A stretch of 36,117 nucleotides of DNA from Actinomycetota bacterium (lineage in GTDB: Bacteria > Actinomycetota > Actinomycetes > Nanopelagicales > Nanopelagicaceae). The translations under genes were made by a program, and so were the position numbers. Under the pieces are notes generated by a model that saw only the letters and a list, made by a program, of their open reading frames with translations, was not told the origin of the DNA and ran no database searches. The stretch covers positions 1 to 36,117 of the forward strand of contig VGBW01000012.1 of assembly GCA_016870365.1 (NCBI GenBank). The letters run 5' to 3'. Position 1 is the stretch's first letter; the number at the start of each line of letters is the position of its first letter. Below are positions 25,770-33,862 of this stretch, piece after piece.

Positions 25770-28658
25770 TTATCTATTCTGCGCTGCAACTGCTGCGGCA
25801 ATCGCCGCCTTTAGCCGATCTTGGGCCCTGCCGTATGCAGCAAAGTCGCCCTTGGCAAGGGCCGCTTTGGCATCAGCAAGGGCTGCCTGAGCGCTAGCAA
25901 GCGCGCTAGCTAGATCAATATTGGCTCCAGAGTTGCTTCCACCACCTCCACCACTGGCTGGTGGCAATCTAGAGCTTCCAGAGTTCCCGCCAAATACTTG
26001 GTCCAGAGCTCCTTTGAGGGTGTCATCAAAACCGATCTTCTCTCCGAATGAGACCAGTACCTTCTGCAAGAGTGGATAGGCGGCAGTGTTGGCAGTTGCC
26101 CTTACATAAACTGGTTGGACATAGAGCAGGCCGCCACCAACTGGAAGAGTCAGTAAGTTGCCGAGGACGACATCAGATCCTCCTTGGCGAAGTAATGAGA
26201 GAGAGAGGGCCACTGTGGGATTTGCCTCAAAGTTTGAACCGACCTGGGAGGGTCCCGCTATATTTGTGGAGCGCTGCAACTGCAGAATAGTGAACTTGCC
26301 ATAATCATCACCGGGATCAGAATTAACAGCGGCAAATGCTGAAAGGTTTTCGCGACCTCCACGGGGAACAAATGGAGTTGTTAGAGCGAAGGATGCCCTC
26401 TTCTCACCTGGCAGTTGCAAGGTGTAGTAGTAGGGAGGCTGGGCACCGGCATTAGCCCCCAGGGTGGAAGGGTCTCTTGGCACGCGCCAGAAATCTTGAC
26501 CACCATAGAAGGCATTGGCACTCTTCACATGGTAGAGGGAGAGCACATCTCTTTGCACTCTAAACAGATCTTCAGGATAGCGAACGTGTGAGACAAGGTC
26601 TTTACTCATCTCAGACTTTGATTTAACGACTCCAGGAAATGCCTTCATCCATGAAGCCAGCACCGGATCCCTCTCATCCCAGGCATAGAGCGTGACCGTC
26701 CCATCGTAGGCATCAACGGTTGCCTTCACAGAGTTTCTAATGTAATTAATGGTTGAGTTCGGAATTGCAGTTAGTGGATTGTTATTGATATTCAGCGCAT
26801 CCGTTGTCGCGCCTGAAACATCAACCGTTCTGGAGTAGGGATATCCAGAGCTAGTGGTATATCCATCGATAATCCACTGAATTCGATTGCCAACAATGGC
26901 TGGATATGGGTCGCCATCTAGCTTCAACCAGGGAGCAACCTTTGCCACTCTCTGGCGAGGTTCACGGTTAAAAATGATCTTGGTTTCAGCGTTTATCAGG
27001 TTTGAAAGCAAGATTCTCTGCTCTTGGTACTTAATGGCAAACAAGATCCTGGAGAAGATTGAGCCCATGCCAACTCCACCTTTTCCGGTGTAGGTGTAAT
27101 TCCTCTGGCCATTGGCTGAAGCATCGTCTGGATAATCAAATTCCACCGCTTCACCATTTGTGGTTCCGCCAATAATCGAATACTCCGGGTTATTCTCACC
27201 AAAGTAGATCCTTGGCTGGAAGTCACCTAGGATTCCCTTTGGCGGGATATCCCCCACCGCAAAAACTGGCTTGCCATCAACATCTTGGATATTGCCAAAT
27301 GAGCCCACGAAGCCAAATCCATGGGTATAGACCAGATGATCATTGATCCAGTTTCTATTGGGATTTCCAGCAATATTGATCTCACGAACTGCAACGACCA
27401 TGTCGCGGGCTACACCATCTACGGTATATCTATCAATATCCAAAGACTCATTAAAGGTGTAATAAGGCTTCAATTGCTGAAGCTGGCGAAAGGTTGCTGA
27501 CAAAACATTGGGATCCATAAGGCGGATGTTTGAAATCGTCGCCGCATCATCTGCAAGTTGCCCAGCTGAGGTATCAACAACTGCCGAGTAATCCTTCACT
27601 TCTACCTCATCTAGACCATATGCGACGCGCGTTCCTTCAATGTTTCTCTGTATATAAGGAGCTTCCCTTGAGGACTCACTTGGCTTTACTTGGAATTGTT
27701 GAATTAGGCCTGGATAGACCCCAGCGATCAAGAATGAGGAGATGACAAGAAGGGCTACCCCAGCTGCTGGAAGCACCCATGAACGGCGGATGATGTTGGC
27801 AAAAAAGAGCAGTGAGCAGAGAGCGGCAATCCCGGTAAGGATCGATTTTGCGGGAAGGAGGGCATTTACATCAGCGTAGGTAAGCCCGGTGATGATCCCC
27901 TCATCCGAGGTAGCAAGAGCAAAGCGATCTAACCAATAGGCCACCGCCTTAATTGCCACAACAAATCCCAGCAAGACTGAGAGCTGGACTCTGGCAGCAA
28001 CGGTGGTGCGATCCTGTTTTACCTGTGGGCGAATTCCTCCATAGACATAGTGAACAACCAAGCTGGCGATAGTTGCCAAGATCAGAGTTGAAATTGCCCA
28101 ACCAAGTATTGATTGATAAAAAGGAAGCTCGAAGGCAAAGAATGAAACATCCCTGCCAAATTGTGGATCGCTGACTCCAAATTCTGTGGAGTTTCTGAAA
28201 AGTAACCAACTCTCCCAAAGCCTAGTCCCGGCCATCCCCGCAAAATAGAAGAGCGCTACTGCCACACCAATCAGGCCAACTTTTCTCAAAGGCTCCAACT
28301 GCCCGCGATATCTCTCCAGATTATCTGCCTCAACTGCTACTGGAACATAGATCGGGCGACGCTTGTAAGCAATGTAGATATTGGCCGTGATTATTGCCGA
28401 AGTTAGTAGACCGAAGATAAGAAATAGTGCAATTCGAGTGGTAAGTAAGGTGGTCCAAACTTGACTGTAATCAACTGACCTAAACCAGAGGAAATCTGCG
28501 TAGAAACCACTCAGTGAAACCAAGATGACGGCTAGAACTGTCAAGATGATTACAGTTAGCGGCAGGGCTCCGATTCTTAACCTTCGGCCGCCGGCTAGAT
28601 TTCTTGAAGGAAAGCGGAAGTTGCGGAAGGGATTACCCGGGTTGCCACCAAAAGTCAT
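25770..28658 (-). CDS. UPF0182 family membrane protein
   Basis: The 962-residue product has about seven membrane helices in its first third (first near 32-53). A large extracytoplasmic domain follows. It ends in a Gly/Ser linker (around 895-905) and an Ala-rich helical tail containing GDFAAYGRAQDRLKAAI, which is conserved in the family. The function is unknown. Homologues are found across actinobacteria, usually beside a PDZ-Lon protease gene, as here (28 bases apart, same strand). A role in envelope assembly or quality control is an inference from that pairing. Confidence 0.9.
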   Translation of the reverse strand: MTFGGNPGNPFRNFRFPSRNLAGGRRLRIGALPLTVIILTVLAVILVSLSGFYADFLWFRSVDYSQVWTTLLTTRIALFLIFGLLTSAIITANIYIAYKRRPIYVPVAVEADNLERYRGQLEPLRKVGLIGVAVALFYFAGMAGTRLWESWLLFRNSTEFGVSDPQFGRDVSFFAFELPFYQSILGWAISTLILATIASLVVHYVYGGIRPQVKQDRTTVAARVQLSVLLGFVVAIKAVAYWLDRFALATSDEGIITGLTYADVNALLPAKSILTGIAALCSLLFFANIIRRSWVLPAAGVALLVISSFLIAGVYPGLIQQFQVKPSESSREAPYIQRNIEGTRVAYGLDEVEVKDYSAVVDTSAGQLADDAATISNIRLMDPNVLSATFRQLQQLKPYYTFNESLDIDRYTVDGVARDMVVAVREINIAGNPNRNWINDHLVYTHGFGFVGSFGNIQDVDGKPVFAVGDIPPKGILGDFQPRIYFGENNPEYSIIGGTTNGEAVEFDYPDDASANGQRNYTYTGKGGVGMGSIFSRILFAIKYQEQRILLSNLINAETKIIFNREPRQRVAKVAPWLKLDGDPYPAIVGNRIQWIIDGYTTSSGYPYSRTVDVSGATTDALNINNNPLTAIPNSTINYIRNSVKATVDAYDGTVTLYAWDERDPVLASWMKAFPGVVKSKSEMSKDLVSHVRYPEDLFRVQRDVLSLYHVKSANAFYGGQDFWRVPRDPSTLGANAGAQPPYYYTLQLPGEKRASFALTTPFVPRGGRENLSAFAAVNSDPGDDYGKFTILQLQRSTNIAGPSQVGSNFEANPTVALSLSLLRQGGSDVVLGNLLTLPVGGGLLYVQPVYVRATANTAAYPLLQKVLVSFGEKIGFDDTLKGALDQVFGGNSGSSRLPPASGGGGGSNSGANIDLASALASAQAALADAKAALAKGDFAAYGRAQDRLKAAIAAAVAAQNR

Positions 28659-28686
28659 AGAGGCAGATTAGCCAAGATGAGGCAAA

Positions 28687-29754
28687 CTAACTATTCGAGC
28701 AGGAGCGGAGTCTGTATTCATCTGGAGCACGAAGAGCCTGTATTGCCTCCTCTAGAGTTGAGACTGGAATGACCTTAAGGCCTGCTGGGATTTTGTTGAT
28801 ATCCGGGCAGTTCTCTCTAGGTGCTATGAAGACCGTGGCCCCGATTCGAGATGCCCCAATCATCTTCTCCTCGATTCCTCCAATTGATCCAACTTGGCCC
28901 GAGGGGGTGATGGTTCCAGTGCCTGCGACCTTACGCCCCCTTAGGAGATCTTCTTCGGTGAGTTTTTCAATGATCCCAACAGCAAATATCAAGCCGGCGC
29001 TTGGCCCGCCAACGCCTCGGAGCTTAAAGTCAATATCTATAGGAAAGCGCGCGGTGGTCCCTACCAAGATGCCGATGGCAGGCCTTGCTGAGCCATCTGC
29101 ACTGACTACCTCTCGGTTCTCAACCAGAATGATCTCACCGGTAATCCTTTCAAGATCGCCCTTGGAATTCTCCCGATCCACCGCAACTAGAAGTGGGTCA
29201 CCGATCTTCTTATTGGCATAAGATGATCGAATCTCCTCTATCTCGTTGATGACCTTGCCATCGATTTCCTTGATGAAATCCCCGACCTTAAACTTCTCTT
29301 TGGCGTTTGAGTAGTCTCTAATATCGCTAATGAAGTAAAGCTCGAGAAAGCCATACCCTAGATAGCGAAGAGCTGCAGCAGTTGCGGCTCTCTTTGATGA
29401 TTCCATCTCACTTCGGCTATCTCGCTGGATGAGCTTTGCTGGCTTTACTGGTGGATAGACCGCCTCCCTTGGCAAGACCACATTAGGTCCTAAGGCCCAA
29501 TTAATGATGGTCTCGGCTCCAAAGACTGGCGTGCCTGGGTTAGTCACTAAGACTGAGGTGACATATAGATCACCATTTACGGGATAAGTCTTAAAGTCAT
29601 TTACTTGAATGAGCTTTCCAGTAACCTTACTCGGAACCCCAGGCTTGAAGAAGACAAAGGGAATTGGGGCAAGTAGGGTTGCTAAGGTTAGAAGATAGAA
29701 AAAGGACTTAACTGGAAAAGACCAGCGATAACGAAGCGGGGAAACATTTCGCAT
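28687..29754 (-). CDS. PDZ-domain Lon-like serine protease (YlbL type, S16)
   Basis: The 355-residue product has an N-terminal transmembrane anchor (about 15-37). A PDZ-like domain lies near 135-205 (VGDFIKEIDGKVI), and a C-terminal Lon proteolytic domain follows. The catalytic Ser252 lies in GGPSAGL and Lys297 in GGIEEK, 45 residues apart as in Lon. There is no ATPase domain, so it should act outside the membrane independently of ATP. It overlaps the upstream small membrane gene by one base (TGATG) and precedes UPF0182 by 28 bases. The three probably form one transcript. The substrate is unknown. Confidence 0.92.
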   Translation of the reverse strand: MRNVSPLRYRWSFPVKSFFYLLTLATLLAPIPFVFFKPGVPSKVTGKLIQVNDFKTYPVNGDLYVTSVLVTNPGTPVFGAETIINWALGPNVVLPREAVYPPVKPAKLIQRDSRSEMESSKRAATAAALRYLGYGFLELYFISDIRDYSNAKEKFKVGDFIKEIDGKVINEIEEIRSSYANKKIGDPLLVAVDRENSKGDLERITGEIILVENREVVSADGSARPAIGILVGTTARFPIDIDFKLRGVGGPSAGLIFAVGIIEKLTEEDLLRGRKVAGTGTITPSGQVGSIGGIEEKMIGASRIGATVFIAPRENCPDINKIPAGLKVIPVSTLEEAIQALRAPDEYRLRSCSNS

Positions 29755-29984
29755 CAGCTCTGCTCTTTCTCCTTATCACTTGACTTGAAAGAGTTTTGAA
29801 AACTCTTGAACCTTCCAACTGAACGTTTGGTCTGATTCTCATATCTCTTTTGAAACTTGGTCACCCAGATCACATAGACCGCAGCTCCCAGGGCTGCAGC
29901 AAGTGGGATAACCCACCAGATAAGAGCCGATAGCGGGGCTGACTCAGACCCAGCGGCCCAGCTAATCGCCCTCAACTCGCTCAT
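29754..29984 (-). CDS. Small membrane protein upstream of the PDZ-Lon protease
   Basis: The 76-residue product has one hydrophobic helix (about 19-41) and a strongly basic, then Lys/Glu-rich cytoplasmic tail. Its stop shares one base with the protease start, implying translational coupling. I recognise no family. It may be an accessory of the protease or UPF0182, which is inferred only from the gene order. Confidence 0.65.
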   Translation of the reverse strand: MSELRAISWAAGSESAPLSALIWWVIPLAAALGAAVYVIWVTKFQKRYENQTKRSVGRFKSFQNSFKSSDKEKEQS

Positions 29985-30044
29985 GGCTCAAGCCTAGGCT
30001 AGATGAGGCCAATTGGTAGTTTCGAACCGAGACAAGTCCCCTAG

Positions 30045-30069
30045 GGAATAAGGCTGGGCTAGATTTGTT
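30045..30069 (+). promoter_or_regulatory. SigR-promoter look-alike upstream of the DUF2342 gene
   Basis: GGAAT (30045-30049, preceded by G) and GTT (30067-30069) are 17 bases apart, one shorter than the site before sigR. The first half is nearly identical to the sigR promoter, sharing GGGAATAA and GGCTGGG. It lies about 79 bases before ATG 30148. The suboptimal spacing makes this a candidate only. Confidence 0.4.
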
Positions 30070-30147
30070 CTCCTTCCTAAGAGATCAGAAGTGCCCGCTA
30101 TTTTGCATGCAGCGCTTCAATTGAATTGATGCGAAGGAGTTCACCAG

Positions 30148-31473
30148 ATGCCAGGAATTGGCTTTACGCCAGATAATGGTGATGAAGAAGAGTCAAAGGG
30201 CAATAATCCCTTTGCCTTTGAGAGCTTCGGAGAGATCTTCAAGCATTTCTCGGCAATGGGTCTAAACCTTCCGGCCCTGATGGCATCACTTTCCGGTCAA
30301 GCCTCCCCGGCCTCTCTATCAAAGGAGATGATCCGTGATATCTCTAGGAAGCATCTAAGCGCCCATGGAGAGGTGCCGGTAACAGTTGAAGACCTAACTC
30401 AAATTCAAGAGGCGATCAACATCGCAGACCTTTGGATAAATGAGGCCACTGCTTTTCCAACTCTTCCGCTCACAGATTCGATAGCGCTATCAAGGCGAGA
30501 TTGGATTGATACCACCCTTGATGGCTGGCAAGGGCTGACCAAGCCCTTGGTTGATTCGATGGCCGATGCTCTCTCATCCATGCTCGATCAAGGCCTTCCC
30601 GGCCCAGATGGAGGTGATGCCATATCTATCCCAGGCTTTGGCCCGATGTCGATCTCTAAATCTAGTATCACCGCCATAATGGCAACCTTTATGAGCTCAC
30701 TGATTAGCACACAATTAGGCCAGAGTATCGGCTCCCTATCAACCACAGTCACTGGCGCAAATGATGTGGCACTTCCTCTAAGCAGAGATATCAAAGCCCA
30801 ACTTCTTCCTCAAAATGTTAGAGCCTGGGGATCAGGGCTTGAAATTGCAGATGCAGAGGTAAGAATCTATCTGTCCTTGAGAGAAATCGCCGCCGCCCGC
30901 CTCTTCAAACAGAGCCCTTGGCTCAGCGAATATATCCGCAAGGCAATCTCTGACTATGGCAGAGGAATTCGTATCGATATCAGCGCTATCACTCAGAGCG
31001 CTCAAGAGGCAATGGACTCTGGGGCAATTGATCCAAGTAATCCAGAATCTATGGCACTTGCCATCTCAGGCGGCATCTTCACTCCAGAGACAAGTCCATC
31101 ACAGAGCGCGGCCCTTGAAAAACTAGAGACCCTCCTGGCCTTGATTGAAGGATGGATTGATGCAGTGGTAGCGAAGGCTGCAACAGATCGCCTCCCCTCG
31201 CTCATCAGATTGAGAGAAACTCAAGCAAGAAGGCGTGCCACTAACTCGCCAACTCAGCAATTGTTCGCCACATTACTGGGCCTTGAAGTCTCCCCAAGGC
31301 TCACTCGAGAGGCCATCACATTCTGGGAGAGAATCGAGAAGATAGATTCGATATCTGCCAGAGATAGAATCTGGGAAGAAGCATTCCTGCTTCCCACCGC
31401 TGGCCAATTATTAGATCCTGAAGGTTTTTATAAGAGCTGGCAGATCCCAGATGATCTCTCAGGTTTGAATTAG
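30148..31473 (+). CDS. DUF2342 family protein (annotated elsewhere as zincin-like hydrolase)
   Basis: The 441-residue cytoplasmic protein has the family's ordered segments. There is an acidic N-terminus, then SLISTQLGQSIGSLS, then YLSLREIAAARLFKQSPWLSEYIRKAISDYGRGI, then LLALIEGWIDAVV, and a C-terminal EEAFLLPTAGQLLDPEGFYK. Members are often called zinc-dependent metalloproteases. No HEXXH is present, and the place where related members have an EGH-type motif reads EGW, so catalysis is doubtful. AAGGAG at 30134-30139 is a good ribosome-binding site eight bases upstream of the start. It is divergent from the PDZ-Lon operon, an order also found in Mycobacterium (from memory). Confidence 0.85.
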   Translation: MPGIGFTPDNGDEEESKGNNPFAFESFGEIFKHFSAMGLNLPALMASLSGQASPASLSKEMIRDISRKHLSAHGEVPVTVEDLTQIQEAINIADLWINEATAFPTLPLTDSIALSRRDWIDTTLDGWQGLTKPLVDSMADALSSMLDQGLPGPDGGDAISIPGFGPMSISKSSITAIMATFMSSLISTQLGQSIGSLSTTVTGANDVALPLSRDIKAQLLPQNVRAWGSGLEIADAEVRIYLSLREIAAARLFKQSPWLSEYIRKAISDYGRGIRIDISAITQSAQEAMDSGAIDPSNPESMALAISGGIFTPETSPSQSAALEKLETLLALIEGWIDAVVAKAATDRLPSLIRLRETQARRRATNSPTQQLFATLLGLEVSPRLTREAITFWERIEKIDSISARDRIWEEAFLLPTAGQLLDPEGFYKSWQIPDDLSGLN

Positions 31474-31479
31474 GAAAGA

Positions 31480-31552
31480 GCGAAGACCCCGGTCGCACAT
31501 TCCTTATCTGCCTTCCCCTTGCAGATACGAAACGGTTATCCGAGGTCTTCGT
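31480..31552. other. Structured intergenic element of unknown nature
   Basis: CGAAGACC (31481-31488) is complementary to GGTCTTCG (31544-31551), with three more G:C pairs inside after one mismatch. Enclosed is a perfect seven-pair hairpin, TATCTGC (31505-31511) and GCAGATA (31521-31527), with a nine-base pyrimidine loop. No T-tract follows on either strand, so it is not an obvious terminator. It matches no riboswitch or RNA motif I recognise. It could be a small RNA, a leader of the gene at 31675, or a 3' processing element. Confidence 0.5.
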
Positions 31553-31674
31553 AGGCGCAAAGTACGACAGATAGATATGAATAATCAACATCATCTAGCG
31601 AGTTTCTCTACTTAAAAAGACTCATCTTCTCCTATAGAGTTTATGAACTTGATGCCTTTTAGAAAGGTTGCGTT

Positions 31675-32286
31675 GTGGAGAGCTTCATCCAAGATGAAAT
31701 CCTCAACGCTGATCTGCCCTTGATGCGAGATCTGGCGCAGAAAGCCGCTTCAGTGATCAAGATTCCACCAACACCAAGCTCTAACGGCGCTGAGGTGAAG
31801 GTGATTCGCAGTACTCGTAGAAAGAAATCTATTAGCGCCTATCGCCAAGCAGGAGCCATCGTCATCTCAGTTCCGGCTCGCTTATCAAAGCGCGAGGTGA
31901 GCCGAGTGATTCCTGAGATGGTGGGCAAGATACTCTCGCAAGAGGCTAGAGAGAAGGTGGGCGAGCAAGATCTTCATAAGCGGGCGATAGAACTTCTGGC
32001 CCGATATCTTCCAGAGTGCCCAGCAAGACCCATCTCTGTCACCTGGCGCGCAATGAGTGAGCGTTGGGGCTCATGCACCACAGTGGAGCGGAGCATCCGA
32101 ATCTCAGATCGCCTAAACGGGGCTCCCGGCTATGTTCTTGATTACCTCTTGGTCCATGAGTTAATCCACTTGATGATTGCAGACCATGGGCCGCGCTTTG
32201 AGGCTCTATTAGCCAGGTTTGAGCTAGGAAGAGAGGCCAGCGCCTATCTTGAGGGGTATGAAGCTGGGGTGCGTGCGGGCCAATAG
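31675..32286 (+). CDS. YgjP-like (DUF45) metal-dependent hydrolase
   Basis: The 203-residue product has the zincin motif HELIHL (161-166) with a third ligand His171 in DHGPRF. The family motif WGSC (in MSERWGSCT) and VHELIHLMIADHGPRFEALL are typical of YgjP/M48-like proteins. The GTG start at 31675 has AGAAAGG seven bases upstream. A -10-like TATAGA lies at 31633-31638. The substrate is unknown; family members are predicted cytoplasmic proteases. Confidence 0.88.
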   Translation: MESFIQDEILNADLPLMRDLAQKAASVIKIPPTPSSNGAEVKVIRSTRRKKSISAYRQAGAIVISVPARLSKREVSRVIPEMVGKILSQEAREKVGEQDLHKRAIELLARYLPECPARPISVTWRAMSERWGSCTTVERSIRISDRLNGAPGYVLDYLLVHELIHLMIADHGPRFEALLARFELGREASAYLEGYEAGVRAGQ

Positions 32287-32390
32287 GAGAAAAAGTACCT
32301 ACTTGAGCGTGGGGAGCGCCTATCTTGCGGGTGAGCGGGGGTATGGTGAGCCTATTCGCAGACTATCCCAGCGCTGCGAGGATCGAGAGG

Positions 32391-32555
32391 ATGGCTATGG
32401 CAGAAACATATAAAGGTGAGGCCTACTGCGTAAAGTGTAAAGAGAAGCGACAGTTCGAAGGAACTGTCAAGGTCTCCGAATCTGGTCGTCGTATGGCTCA
32501 GGGCATCTGCCCGGTCTGCGGCACCAAGGTCAATCGCATTTTAGGTAAGGCTTAA
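32391..32555 (+). CDS. DUF5679 zinc-ribbon protein
   Basis: The 54-residue product has two Cys pairs: CVKC (13-16) and CPVC (40-43). Between them is the conserved block KVSESGRRMAQGIC. The frame is open upstream to 32325, but ATG 32391, or 32397 with GAGAGG just ahead, gives the family's typical start MAETYKGEAYCVKC. The zinc ribbon suggests nucleic-acid or protein binding, with no known role. A strong terminator follows. Confidence 0.85.
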   Translation: MAMAETYKGEAYCVKCKEKRQFEGTVKVSESGRRMAQGICPVCGTKVNRILGKA

Positions 32556-32573
32556 ACCAACTTCTTTGAAAGT

Positions 32574-32609
32574 AAGGCGCTTGCAGCTATAGCTGTAGGC
32601 GCTTTATTT
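32574..32609 (+). terminator. Long-stem terminator after DUF5679
   Basis: AAGGCGCTTGCAGC (32574-32587), loop TATA and GCTGTAGGCGCTTT (32592-32605) pair over 14 positions with a few G:U pairs, followed by ATTT. It lies 18 bases after the stop. The T-tract is short but the stem is strong. Confidence 0.75.
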
Positions 32610-32730
32610 CTGCCCCCTTACTCCTAGTTATTCCAAGGCATACCCAGGTATTTAGGTAAACCCTCCTCTCCCCAGGCCTGCCCATAGCTCTAGAACGCGG
32701 GCGAGAGAGCCTCTAGATGATCTGCCCCTT

Positions 32731-33816
32731 ATGGCTACCTGCCCGGCAATTAAGAGCGCGCTTAGAATCTGGTCTGATTCAAGGGCTGCTCAGGTGTTTA
32801 TTGGCTCGCCCTACAGATCCATCTGCCTTTCGAGCCTATGGTTTGGAGTCTCCACTCGATTACTGCTGGAAGCTCTTAATGGCCGAACAAGCCTTGAGCA
32901 GATTAGCCAACGTTGCGGCCTCGCTCTGCCTCATATCCAGGCCCTGATTGATGAATTGCAGGCACATGGCTTAATCGATCTAGAGCGAACCGCTATCTCC
33001 TATCTCAAGCGTTATGACCCCGCACTAAGAGCAGTCGCCCCGGTTGCAGATCTTGAAGAGTTCAATGAAGACCTTGCGGCCAGATCTTTTGTCAGAAGGA
33101 TGGAGATTGAATCAGAGGCCGCATCCCTTTCAAGAGGAGATATCGATGGCGGAAGAAGCGCAGTTCTTAGGCGCCGTGACTTCTCAATCTTGGTTTTCGG
33201 ATATGGGAAAATTGTTAATGCGCTGATCGGATCCTTAAGCGCCTCAGGGTTCACTAAGACCCTGGTAATAAACCGCCTCGCGCAAAGATCGCAGGCCTTG
33301 AAGATTCTTGAGAGCGATCTCTCTGGGGGATATATCTCTAGATCCGATATCGGCGCATCAAGAAAAGAGGTTCTATCAAGAGCTAGAAGTTCATCGGCGC
33401 TCTTTACTGAGGCTATGCCAGTTATCTATAGACCTAAATTGATAATAAGCATCGGACCTCCAACTGCGGATGCGATGCAACGCTGGATCTCCGAAGGTAG
33501 TAGCCATCTGATTGTCGAGGCTCATTCATCTGCTGAAGTGCGTATCGGGCCATTTGTTATCCCTGGGAAGAGCCCTTGTTATCGTTGCTTGCAACTATCT
33601 CAAAGACCAAACCAGAGTATCGGTGAAGCAAAGGAGGTGGGCTCAGCTCTAGCTCTTGCTTGCGCTGGCTTGATCTGCCTTGAAGTTATCAATCTCGCCT
33701 CAAGTGGGATAGGTCACTTTCTAGCAAGGTCGCATATCTATTCCAACTCAAATTTTCATAACCCAAAAGTAGAGAGGTGGGCGATTAATCCAGAATGCGG
33801 CTGCAACTGGAGATAG
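32731..33816 (+). CDS. ThiF/E1-like protein, orphan cyclodehydratase-type (TIGR03882-like)
   Basis: The 361-residue product has an N-terminal winged-helix-like part (LLEALNGRTSLEQISQRCGL...IDELQAHGLI) as in RiPP-recognition or TOMM cyclodehydratase proteins. An E1/Rossmann region follows with a weak nucleotide loop (FSILVFGYGKIVNALIGSL). The zinc-type Cys pairs of the family remain: Cys283 and Cys286 in PCYRC, Cys356 and Cys358 in ECGC. No YcaO partner or precursor peptide gene is visible nearby. Similar orphan genes sit beside ABC1 kinases in other actinobacteria (from memory). The biochemical role is unknown. Confidence 0.78.
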   Translation: MATCPAIKSALRIWSDSRAAQVFIGSPYRSICLSSLWFGVSTRLLLEALNGRTSLEQISQRCGLALPHIQALIDELQAHGLIDLERTAISYLKRYDPALRAVAPVADLEEFNEDLAARSFVRRMEIESEAASLSRGDIDGGRSAVLRRRDFSILVFGYGKIVNALIGSLSASGFTKTLVINRLAQRSQALKILESDLSGGYISRSDIGASRKEVLSRARSSSALFTEAMPVIYRPKLIISIGPPTADAMQRWISEGSSHLIVEAHSSAEVRIGPFVIPGKSPCYRCLQLSQRPNQSIGEAKEVGSALALACAGLICLEVINLASSGIGHFLARSHIYSNSNFHNPKVERWAINPECGCNWR

Positions 33817-33862
33817 TTAATTTCAATTCGCGCGATATCCCGACCTAGATAAGAATGCTCCA

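Noticed and set aside
31480..31552. Assignment of the nested hairpin to SRP RNA, 6C RNA or a known riboswitch
   Set aside because: The conserved SRP loop, runs of six cytosines in both loops, or riboswitch core motifs are not present.
32717..32947. 76-residue plus-strand frame overlapping the E1-like gene start
   Set aside because: It is out of frame with the conserved E1-like N-terminus and has no recognisable features.
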